Of a DNA stretch of 64,000 bases, positions 38,295 to 45,293 are shown piece after piece; position 1 is the stretch's first letter, and each line of letters starts with the position of its first letter. The notes beneath the pieces were generated by a model that was given only the letters and a program-made list of their open reading frames with translations, searched no databases and had not been told where the DNA came from. Both the position numbers and the translations under genes were made by a program. The stretch lies in NCBI GenBank assembly GCA_034521955.1, contig JAXHLT010000003.1, positions 310,001 through 374,000 on the forward strand. Reading direction: 5' to 3'. This DNA is from M55B127 sp034521955 (GTDB taxonomy: Bacteria; Bacillota; Halanaerobiia; Halanaerobiales; M55B127).

Positions 38295-38671
38295 TTTAAA
38301 ATAATAAATAATTCAGATTGAAAAAGGTAATAAAAATCCCCACTTTAAATTGTAAAAATTTGGGGTGGGGATTCTTTAAAAAGGAGTTGTTAATATGGCT
38401 AAGAAAGCTTTAATTAAAGAAGGTACCTATTTTGACTCAGTTACTTTAATGTCAATTTCTAAAGAACTTAAAAAAATTGATGGTGTTACAGAAGCTACTG
38501 TTATTATGGGTACTGATGCGAACAAAGGAATTTTAGAAACAGCTGGTTTATTATTACCAGAAGCTGAATCTGCAGATCCCAATGATTTAATATTGGTTAT
38601 AGATGGTAAAGAAGAGGTTATAGAAGAAGTTTTTGAACAAGCAGAAATACTATTAGATGAAAAGAAATCAT
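37921..38671 (+). repeat. Tandem duplication, copy 1
   Basis: Runs from codon 119 of the GNAT-like gene through its stop, the intergenic hairpin and the first 92 codons of an fdrA copy. It matches 38676-39438 with offset 755 growing to 767 because of small insertions in the spacer. Scattered substitutions between copies (for example ISLH/ISSH, PEGVNI/PDGVNI, PNDL/PSDL) show some age. Confidence 0.93.
38335..38373 (+). promoter_or_regulatory. Strong hairpin before fdrA fragment
   Basis: AATCCCCACTTTAAAT pairs with ATTTGGGGTGGGGATT (16 bp with G-T pairs, 7-base loop). It is followed by only a short CTTT then AAAAAGGAG, so it is not a classic terminator and more likely controls readthrough, processing or translation of the next gene. 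It is duplicated at 39100-39140. Confidence 0.6.
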
Positions 38672-38682
38672 TTAGGAGATAA
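38395..38682 (+). pseudogene. Truncated fdrA/allF copy (N-terminal domain only)
   Basis: Product of the tandem duplication: 95 codons, of which the first 92 match the N-terminal domain of the full fdrA at 39162. The reading then crosses the junction (SFRR) and stops. It keeps its own AAGGAG ribosome site, start codon and upstream hairpin, so a stand-alone N-terminal AllF domain could still be made. Substitutions relative to the full gene (EEVFEQAEILL against EEAFEQANKLL) are mostly conservative. Confidence 0.8.
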
Positions 38683-39049
38683 AGATGTTAACATTTCATC
38701 ACACACAATGGCATTCAAAAGAGGTTTAAGAATTGGTGCTACATTATACTACAGAAAATTAGTTTATGCTTTTGAAGAACAAAAGAATAACGAAGTTTGG
38801 TCTACATTTGAAAGCTATAATGGACTAAAAAGATGGGGTATTGGAATGGCTCAACCATCTTATCCATATCCTGAGTATCAACACGAACTCGGTGGAGCAA
38901 GAGTATTCTATGTTGACCAACAATACTGGAATGCTGCTGTAAAAGATTATGTAAGCCAAATGGTAGGAAACGACCTTTCATTTGATGTTTCTGATGAACT
39001 ACTAGAAAAAAATGAAAACTTAGTTATGCCAGATGGAGTTAATATTTAA
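38676..39049 (+). pseudogene. Truncated copy of the GNAT-like gene (C-terminal half)
   Basis: About 123 codons matching the end of the 37566 gene, from DKDVNIS to VNI then stop. It lacks the N-terminal half and its own ribosome site. An in-frame ATG at 38657 inside the fdrA fragment could give 130 residues, but nothing suggests efficient translation. The frame has stayed open with few changes, so the event is not very old. Confidence 0.8.
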
Positions 39050-39099
39050 TTTAAAATAATAAATAATTCAGAATAATTCAGATTGAAAAGGGTAATAAA

Positions 39100-39140
39100 A
39101 ATCCCCACTTTAAATATATACTAAATTTGGGGTGGGGATT
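39100..39140 (+). promoter_or_regulatory. Strong hairpin before fdrA (second copy)
   Basis: Same stem as at 38335-38373 with a changed loop (TATACTA replacing TGTAAAA); the stem arms are unchanged although the loop differs. It lies 21 bases before the fdrA ATG. Confidence 0.6.
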
Positions 39141-39161
39141 CTTTAAAAAGGAGTTGTTAAT

Positions 39162-40715
39162 ATGGCTAAGAAAGCTTTAATTAAAGAAGGTACCTATTTT
39201 GACTCAGTTACTTTAATGTCAATATCAAAAGAACTCAAAAAAATTGATGGTGTTACAGAAGCTACTGTTATTATGGGTACTGATGCGAACAAAGGGATTT
39301 TAGAAACAGCTGGTTTATTATTACCAGAAGCTGAATCTGCAGATCCCAGTGATTTAATATTGGTTATAGATGGTAAAGAAGAGGTTATAGAAGAAGCTTT
39401 TGAACAAGCAAATAAACTATTAGATGAAAAGAAATCATCATCTGGTGAACAAGAAGACTATAAACCTGGATCATTAGATGGTGCTTTGGAATTACAACCA
39501 GACTCTAATCTAGTTATTATTTCTGTTCCGGGTGATTATGCTGCTCGCGAAGCTAGAAAAGCCTTAAATCGCGGACTACATGTTATGTTATTTAGCGATA
39601 ATGTATCTGTAGAAGATGAAATTGCATTAAAAGAACTTGCAACAGAAAAAGGACTATTACTAATGGGACCTGATTGTGGTACATCCATAATTAATGGTGC
39701 TCCACTTGCTTTTGCTAATGTTGTAAATCGAGGACCTGTTGGTATTGTTGCTGCAGCTGGTACAGGTGCACAAGCAGTATCTACTCTAGTAGATCGTCAA
39801 GGAGTAGGATTATCTCAGGTTATTGGTTTAGGTGGACGTGACCTTAAATCTAAAGTAAAAGGTAGAGAAATGATTAAAGATATGAAAGCTTTAGATAACG
39901 ATGATATGACAGAGGTTATTGTATTAGTTTCAAAACCACCAGCAAAAGAAGTAAGTGAAAAGATAATGGAAGAAGTTAAAAAGTTAAACAAACCAGTTGT
40001 GGTTAATTTCTTAGGTGGTGACCCATCAGTTGTTGAAGGAACAGATGCTGTCTGGGCAGATACTTTAGAAGCTGCTGCAGTAAAAGCTGTTGCTTTAGTC
40101 AAAGGTGATAATGAAGAAAACAATCTTCAATTGACTGATGAAGAAATATCTAAATTAGCTAAAGAAGAAACTGCAAATATGAATGATAAGCAAAAATATT
40201 TAAGAGGTCTTTATGGTGGAGGTACACTTAATAGTGAAGCAGTAGTTCTACTTTCTGATATGATTGGAGATATTTATTCAAATGCTCCGTTAAAAAAAGA
40301 ATTAGCTTTAAAAGAAGATTTAAAAAGTATTAAAAATACTATAATAGATTTAGGAGAAGATGAGTTTACAAGAGGAAAACCACACCCAATGATTGAACCT
40401 TCATTAAGAAATGAAAGGCTATTACAGGAAGTTAAAGATGAAGAGGTTGCTGTTGTTCTAATAGATGTTGTATTAGGCTATGGTTCTCACTCAGATCCTG
40501 CTGGAGTAGCTGCTGAAGGAATTAAAGAAGCAAAAGAAATAGTTGCTGCCCGTGGAGGTTATTTATCTGTAATTGCATCAGTTTGTGGTACAGAAAATGA
40601 CCCACAAAATCTTCAAGCACAGGAAGAAAAATTACGTCAGGTTGGAGCTAAAGTACTCCCCACAAATGTTCAGGCTGTGCGCGTGGTTAGCAAAATAATA
40701 AGTGATTTAAATTAA
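39162..40715 (+). CDS. allF: FdrA/AllF-like carbamoyltransferase subunit
   Basis: Homologue of E. coli FdrA (AllF), the large subunit of oxamic transcarbamylase with a succinyl-CoA-synthetase-like fold. At 517 residues it is full length. An N-terminal domain (about 1-95) is followed by Rossmann-like segments with VIISVPGDYAAREA, LLMGPDCGTSIING, AAAGTGAQAVSTLVDR and IGLGGRDLKSKV; the C-terminal part has DVVLGYGSHSDPAG. Together with allG 14 bases downstream and allH at 32.8 kb it should catalyse phosphorolysis of a ureido acid to carbamoyl phosphate. No allantoin pathway genes accompany it, so the substrate may differ from oxalurate. Confidence 0.85.
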   Translation: MAKKALIKEGTYFDSVTLMSISKELKKIDGVTEATVIMGTDANKGILETAGLLLPEAESADPSDLILVIDGKEEVIEEAFEQANKLLDEKKSSSGEQEDYKPGSLDGALELQPDSNLVIISVPGDYAAREARKALNRGLHVMLFSDNVSVEDEIALKELATEKGLLLMGPDCGTSIINGAPLAFANVVNRGPVGIVAAAGTGAQAVSTLVDRQGVGLSQVIGLGGRDLKSKVKGREMIKDMKALDNDDMTEVIVLVSKPPAKEVSEKIMEEVKKLNKPVVVNFLGGDPSVVEGTDAVWADTLEAAAVKAVALVKGDNEENNLQLTDEEISKLAKEETANMNDKQKYLRGLYGGGTLNSEAVVLLSDMIGDIYSNAPLKKELALKEDLKSIKNTIIDLGEDEFTRGKPHPMIEPSLRNERLLQEVKDEEVAVVLIDVVLGYGSHSDPAGVAAEGIKEAKEIVAARGGYLSVIASVCGTENDPQNLQAQEEKLRQVGAKVLPTNVQAVRVVSKIISDLN

Positions 40716-40729
40716 GGGGGAGAGATAAT

Positions 40730-42154
40730 ATGACTAAAAAATTAGAAGATTTATTTAAGGAAGAGTTAAAGGTTGTTAATATTGGTCTGGAATCTTTTGC
40801 CGAAAATCTAAAAAAAGAAGGATATGACGCAATTCAGGTTGAATATAAACCACCAGCAGGTGGAGATGCAGAAATGATTGAACTATTAGATAAATTAGAT
40901 AGTATAAGTGATAAAATTAAAAAAGCAAATGAAGAAGCATTAGAGAGAATACAAGAAAGTGAACCAATAGTAGTAGATGTTCAACCAGCAAAAGATGTAT
41001 TGCCAAATTATGGTGGAAAAATGATTCTTCATGCTGCTCCTGAAGAAAAATGGGAAGATATGGCCGGTCCAGTCAGAGGTGCTGCAATAGGTGCCTGTAT
41101 TTATGAAGGATGGGCTGATGATGAAGAAGCTGCTGAAGAAATGCTTGATGCTGGTGAAGTTACATTTGAGCCTGCACATTTTCATAACGCTGTAGGACCA
41201 ATGACTGGTGTTGTTTCACCATCAATGCCTGTATGGATTGTTGAAAACAAAACTTATGGTAATAAAGCTTATACTACTTTAAATGAAGGACTTGGAAAAG
41301 TTCTAAGATTTGGAGCAAATGGTCCAGAAGTAATTAAAAAATTAAAATGGATGGAAGAAGTTCTAGCTCCAGTTTTAAGTGCAGCTTTAGGAAAAACAGA
41401 AAAAGGTATTAATTTAAGAAGTATTACATCTCAAGCATTACACATGGGTGATGAAGTACACAATAGAAATAAAGCTGCAACTTCACTATTTATTAGAGAG
41501 ATAACACCATATCTATTAGAAACTGATTATTCAAATGAGGAAATTAAAGATGTTATTAAATTTATGGCAGGTAATGAGCACTTCTATCTAAACCTTTCTA
41601 TGCCCGCATCTAAAGCAACAATGGATGCTGCATCTGGAGTTGAATACAGTACAGTAATTACTGCTTTAGCTAGAAATGGTGTACACTTTGGTATTACAAT
41701 AAGTGGACTTGGTGATGAATGGTTTGTTGGAGATGCTCAAAAAGTTGACGGATTATACTTCCCAGGTTATACTGAAGAAGACGCTTGTTTAGATATTGGT
41801 GATAGTACAATATCTGAAACTGCCGGTGTAGGTGGATTTGCAATGGCTGCTGCTCCTGCAATTGTAGGATTTGTAGGTGGTACAGTTGCTGATTCAATTA
41901 GATTCACAAAAGACATGTATGAAATAACAGTTGGAGAAAATAAAAACTTTACAATACCTCCATTAAACTTTAGAGGTACTCCAACCGGAATAGATTTAGT
42001 GAAAATAATTGAAAAAGATATTTTACCTGCAATTAATACTGGTATTGCTCACAAAGATCCTGGTATCGGACAGATTGGAGCAGGATTAGTTGATCCTCCG
42101 AAGAAATGTTTTAAAGATGCACTTAGGGCTTTTGTCCAAAAATATACTAAATAA
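40730..42154 (+). CDS. allG: DUF1116 protein, AllG-like carbamoyltransferase subunit
   Basis: Homologue of E. coli YlbE/AllG, partner of AllF and AllH. It is 474 residues, full length for DUF1116. Conserved-looking stretches include GGKMILHAAPEEKWEDM, FEPAHFHNAVGPMTGVVSP and HMGDEVHNRNKAAT. It lies 14 bases after allF and 14 bases before the cyclase-family gene, so the three are almost certainly co-translated. The catalytic residues of the complex are not known to me. Confidence 0.85.
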   Translation: MTKKLEDLFKEELKVVNIGLESFAENLKKEGYDAIQVEYKPPAGGDAEMIELLDKLDSISDKIKKANEEALERIQESEPIVVDVQPAKDVLPNYGGKMILHAAPEEKWEDMAGPVRGAAIGACIYEGWADDEEAAEEMLDAGEVTFEPAHFHNAVGPMTGVVSPSMPVWIVENKTYGNKAYTTLNEGLGKVLRFGANGPEVIKKLKWMEEVLAPVLSAALGKTEKGINLRSITSQALHMGDEVHNRNKAATSLFIREITPYLLETDYSNEEIKDVIKFMAGNEHFYLNLSMPASKATMDAASGVEYSTVITALARNGVHFGITISGLGDEWFVGDAQKVDGLYFPGYTEEDACLDIGDSTISETAGVGGFAMAAAPAIVGFVGGTVADSIRFTKDMYEITVGENKNFTIPPLNFRGTPTGIDLVKIIEKDILPAINTGIAHKDPGIGQIGAGLVDPPKKCFKDALRAFVQKYTK

Positions 42155-42168
42155 AAGGAGAGATTTTA

Positions 42169-42921
42169 ATGAAATTATATGATTTAACTCAGAATATTGG
42201 TGTTTCTACTCCACCATGGCCAACTTATGAACCTTTAGAAATGAAGTATTTTAAACGTCTTTCAACTGAAAGAGTAAATGGCCAAATTATAAAAACTAGT
42301 AATCACATTGGTACACACTTAGATGGTGAAAGACACTTCTGGACAGCTGGTAGAGATATGGCTAGCATTCCTCTAGAAGATCTTTTTGGAGATGCTGTTA
42401 TTGTTGACTTAAGTGACGCTGTTGGAGATTATGATCTTTATACTTCTGAAATGATTGAAGAAAGAGTAGAAGTTAAAGAAAATGATATCCTTATTATAAA
42501 TACTGGTTACCACAAATATGGATGGGATCAACCAGAAGCTGATGAAGAAAGATATTTCATGAAACATCCTGGTCCTAACTATGAATTCGCTGAATGGGCT
42601 ATGGAAAAGAAACTTAAATGGATTGGTGTTGACTGTGGTTCTGCAGATCATCCAATGAATACTGTAATTAAAAAATTGAGACCTGATCTTGCAAAAGAAG
42701 CAGAAGAACACTTAGGAAAACCTTTAGATGAGGTATTCACTCATCCAGAGAGCAGACAACTTATGCACACTAAATTATTCCCTGAAGGAATAATCCATGC
42801 TGAAAACCTTGGTGGAGAAATTGATAAGCTTCTCAACCAAAGAGTTAAAGTAGGATTCTTCCCATGGAAAGGTGTAGACTTAGAGTCCAGTATTGGACGT
42901 TGTGTAGCATTTGTTGAGTAA
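42169..42921 (+). CDS. Cyclase-family metal-dependent hydrolase
   Basis: A 250-residue member of the cyclase/kynurenine formamidase (KynB-like) family. The metal motif HxGTHxDxxxH is present as HIGTHLDGERHFW near residue 45, and IGVDCGSADHPMN supports the fold. Family members hydrolyse amide bonds, including cyclic ones. Placed between the carbamoyltransferase subunits and carbamate kinase, it is a good candidate for ring opening of barbiturate (or another cyclic ureide) to give the ureido acid used by AllFGH. The classic AtzD-type barbiturase is absent. Function inferred, not shown. Confidence 0.8.
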   Translation: MKLYDLTQNIGVSTPPWPTYEPLEMKYFKRLSTERVNGQIIKTSNHIGTHLDGERHFWTAGRDMASIPLEDLFGDAVIVDLSDAVGDYDLYTSEMIEERVEVKENDILIINTGYHKYGWDQPEADEERYFMKHPGPNYEFAEWAMEKKLKWIGVDCGSADHPMNTVIKKLRPDLAKEAEEHLGKPLDEVFTHPESRQLMHTKLFPEGIIHAENLGGEIDKLLNQRVKVGFFPWKGVDLESSIGRCVAFVE

Positions 42922-42933
42922 TTAAAAAAATAC

Positions 42934-42970
42934 GGAATCCTGCTTTATTGCAGGGTTCCTTTATTTCTTT
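42934..42970 (+). terminator. Intrinsic terminator after cyclase gene
   Basis: Stem GGAATCCTGC / GCAGGGTTCC with loop TTTATT, followed by TTTATTTCTTTTT. It splits the island between the cyclase and carbamate kinase genes, so the latter may have a separate promoter or depend on readthrough. Confidence 0.85.
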
Positions 42971-42998
42971 TTAATATATAATAAATGGAGGTATAATA

Positions 42999-43931
42999 AT
43001 GAAATTAACTATCGCATTAGGTGGTAATGCAATATTACAACCGGGCCAAGATGGTACTGCTGAAGAACAGTTTAAAAATGTTCTATCAACAAGTGAACAA
43101 ATTGGTCAATTAGTAAAAGATGGTCATGAAGTAGTTATAACACATGGTAATGGCCCTCAGGTTGGAAATATATTAATACAACAAGATAAAGCAAAAGATT
43201 CTGTACCAGCTATGCCTCTTGATGTTTGTGGATCACAAACTCAAGGATTTATAGGGTATATGTTGCAAAATAGTTTGCATAATGTATTTGCTGATTTGGG
43301 ATTAGATAGAAATGTAGCAACTGTTGTAACACAGGTTTTAGTAAATAAAGAAGATAGTGCTTTTGATAATCCTACAAAACCAGTAGGACCTTTCTATGAT
43401 AAAGACTATGCAGATAAAATGGTAGAAGAAAAAAATGAAGATTGGATTGAAGACAGTGGAAGAGGTTGGAGAAAAGTTGTTCCATCACCAATTCCTGAAA
43501 GAATCGTTGAAGCTCCAATCATTAATGACTTAGTAAAAAATGGAGAAACTGTTATAGCATCTGGTGGTGGAGGAATTCCAGTTGTTGAAAAAGACAATAA
43601 AATTCACGGTGTAGAAGCTGTAATTGATAAAGACAGAGCTGGATGTCTTTTAGCTCAAGAGATTGAATCAGATGTATTTTTAGTTCTAACTGATGTTTCT
43701 AACGCATATATTAACTTTGGTGAAGAAAATGAAGAAGCTATAGGTGAAATAAGTGTAGAAGATATGCAAGAGCATATCGATCAAGGTTACTTTGGTGAAG
43801 GAAGTATGAAACCAAAAGTTCAAGCTGCTGTAGACTTTGTGAAAAGTGGTGGAGACCAAGCTATTATTACTTCAATTGAAAAAGTAATAGAAGCAGTTCA
43901 TGGTAATGCAGGAACAAGAATTACTAAGTAG
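42999..43931 (+). CDS. Carbamate kinase
   Basis: Catabolic carbamate kinase: carbamoyl phosphate + ADP to ATP, NH3 and CO2. LTIALGGNAIL at the N-terminus, ITHGNGPQVGN, VASGGGGIPV and VIDKDRAG are family signatures, and 310 residues is normal. There is no arginine deiminase or ornithine carbamoyltransferase gene nearby, so its carbamoyl phosphate most likely comes from the AllFGH-like complex, as proposed for YbcF (AllK) in E. coli. This is the substrate-level ATP step of the island. Confidence 0.93.
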   Translation: MKLTIALGGNAILQPGQDGTAEEQFKNVLSTSEQIGQLVKDGHEVVITHGNGPQVGNILIQQDKAKDSVPAMPLDVCGSQTQGFIGYMLQNSLHNVFADLGLDRNVATVVTQVLVNKEDSAFDNPTKPVGPFYDKDYADKMVEEKNEDWIEDSGRGWRKVVPSPIPERIVEAPIINDLVKNGETVIASGGGGIPVVEKDNKIHGVEAVIDKDRAGCLLAQEIESDVFLVLTDVSNAYINFGEENEEAIGEISVEDMQEHIDQGYFGEGSMKPKVQAAVDFVKSGGDQAIITSIEKVIEAVHGNAGTRITK

Positions 43932-43965
43932 TGTTTTTAGATATTGATGGAGGTGAAATATATTA

Positions 43966-44820
43966 ATGATTAATGAAATAGAATATTTTAAACCAGAATC
44001 TCTAGAAGAAATTTTTGAAATTCTAGATGAAAATAATGGTGATACAGCATTATTAGCTGGTGGTACTGATCTTTTTATAGAAATGAAGCATAAGACTAGA
44101 AAACCTGATTATGTAATTGATGTTAAAGGTTTAGAAGAATTATCTAAACTTGAAGAAAGAGATGATGGACTTTTTATTGGCGGAACTGTTACATGTAATC
44201 AAATAATCGAAAGTGAACTGGTTAATAAAGATTATAAAGTATTAGCAGATGCAGCTTTAGAAGTTGCAGCTCACCAGGTTCGTAATAGAGCAACAGTTGT
44301 AGGAAATCTATGTACAGCTTCTCCAGGTGCAGATATGTTTCCAGGACTTTTAGTATTAAAAACTAATGTTTTAGTTGAAAGTAAAGATGGAAGCAGAGAA
44401 ATTCCTTTAGAAGAATTTGCAACTGGTGTAAAAAGAAATGCCTTAAAAGAAAATGAAGTTGTAAAAGGACTATTAGTTCAAAAACATGCTTCTGATGGAA
44501 GAGGAGCATATATGAAAAAAAGAAGAACTAAAGGACCTGACTTATCTGCTATAGGTGTAGCGGGTTATCTATCTAAAGAAGAAGAATATCTTGCATTTGG
44601 TTTAGGGGCAGTAGCTCCAACACCAGTATATATAGATGTCAGTGATATTTTCTTTGGTGAAGGTAGTTATGAAGAAAAAGAAGAAAAAATTCTTGAAGAA
44701 GTTGTAGATAATATTAATCCAATAGATGATGTTAGAAGTACTAAAAAATATAGAATTAAAATGTCACAAGTATATGCAAGAAGAATTCTTTCCAAACTTT
44801 GGAAAGCAGGTGATAAATAA
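43966..44820 (+). CDS. Molybdenum hydroxylase, FAD-binding subunit
   Basis: Medium subunit of a xanthine dehydrogenase-family enzyme. FAD-binding motifs LLAGGTDLFIEMKH and RNRATVVGNLCTASPGAD are clear, and it is 284 residues. ATG 43966 follows GGAGGTG. TAATG overlap with the iron-sulfur subunit gene shows coupling. It passes electrons from the Fe-S subunit to NAD or another acceptor. It is separated from carbamate kinase by 34 bases. Confidence 0.9.
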   Translation: MINEIEYFKPESLEEIFEILDENNGDTALLAGGTDLFIEMKHKTRKPDYVIDVKGLEELSKLEERDDGLFIGGTVTCNQIIESELVNKDYKVLADAALEVAAHQVRNRATVVGNLCTASPGADMFPGLLVLKTNVLVESKDGSREIPLEEFATGVKRNALKENEVVKGLLVQKHASDGRGAYMKKRRTKGPDLSAIGVAGYLSKEEEYLAFGLGAVAPTPVYIDVSDIFFGEGSYEEKEEKILEEVVDNINPIDDVRSTKKYRIKMSQVYARRILSKLWKAGDK

Positions 44821-45293
44821 TGAAAACCATTAATTTAACAGTAAATGGAAGAGACTTTCAGTTAGATGTAAAAGATAATGAAATACTGTTAGATACTCTT
44901 AGAAAAAAATTAAACTTCACAGGTGCAAAAGAAGGTTGTGGAGAAGGCGAATGCGGTGCTTGTACAGTAATTATGGATGGTAGAGCTGTAACAAGTTGTA
45001 TTATTTTATCCGTTGAAGCTGATGGTTCAGAATTAGAAACAATTGAAGGACAATCAATAGGTGAAGAGATTAGTGTTATCCAGGAAGCATTTATTGAAGA
45101 AAATGCTATTCAGTGTGGTTTTTGTACACCTGGAATGGTTATGTCAGCAAAGGCATTATTAGATAGAAATCCTAATCCTTCTGATGAAGATATTGATCTT
45201 GCTTTATCTGGTAATATCTGTCGCTGTACAGGATATTATTCTATTAGAGATGCAGTTAAACGTGCAGCTGAAAAGAAGGGAGGTAACAAATAG
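44820..45293 (+). CDS. Molybdenum hydroxylase, [2Fe-2S] subunit
   Basis: A 157-residue small subunit with two [2Fe-2S] clusters. The plant-type ferredoxin cluster uses C40, C45, C48 and C60 (GCGEGECGACTV); the second uses CGFCTPGM and CRCTGY. Start and stop each overlap the neighbouring genes by one base (TAATG and TAGTG), so the three subunits are made together. Confidence 0.95.
   Translation: MKTINLTVNGRDFQLDVKDNEILLDTLRKKLNFTGAKEGCGEGECGACTVIMDGRAVTSCIILSVEADGSELETIEGQSIGEEISVIQEAFIEENAIQCGFCTPGMVMSAKALLDRNPNPSDEDIDLALSGNICRCTGYYSIRDAVKRAAEKKGGNK

Larger units (their letters stand above)
38676..39438 (+). repeat. Tandem duplication, copy 2
   Basis: Second copy of 37921-38671: the C-terminal half of the GNAT-like gene, the spacer hairpin and the first 92 codons of the intact fdrA. 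The junction carries shared GAGAT. Copy 2 has an extra AATTCAGAATAATTCAG-type repeat in the spacer. The parent arrangement was GNAT-like gene, hairpin, fdrA. Confidence 0.93.

Noticed and set aside
39162..42154. Allantoin/oxalurate pathway as in E. coli
   Set aside because: No allantoinase, allantoate amidohydrolase or ureidoglycolate dehydrogenase gene is present; kept only as an alternative substrate.
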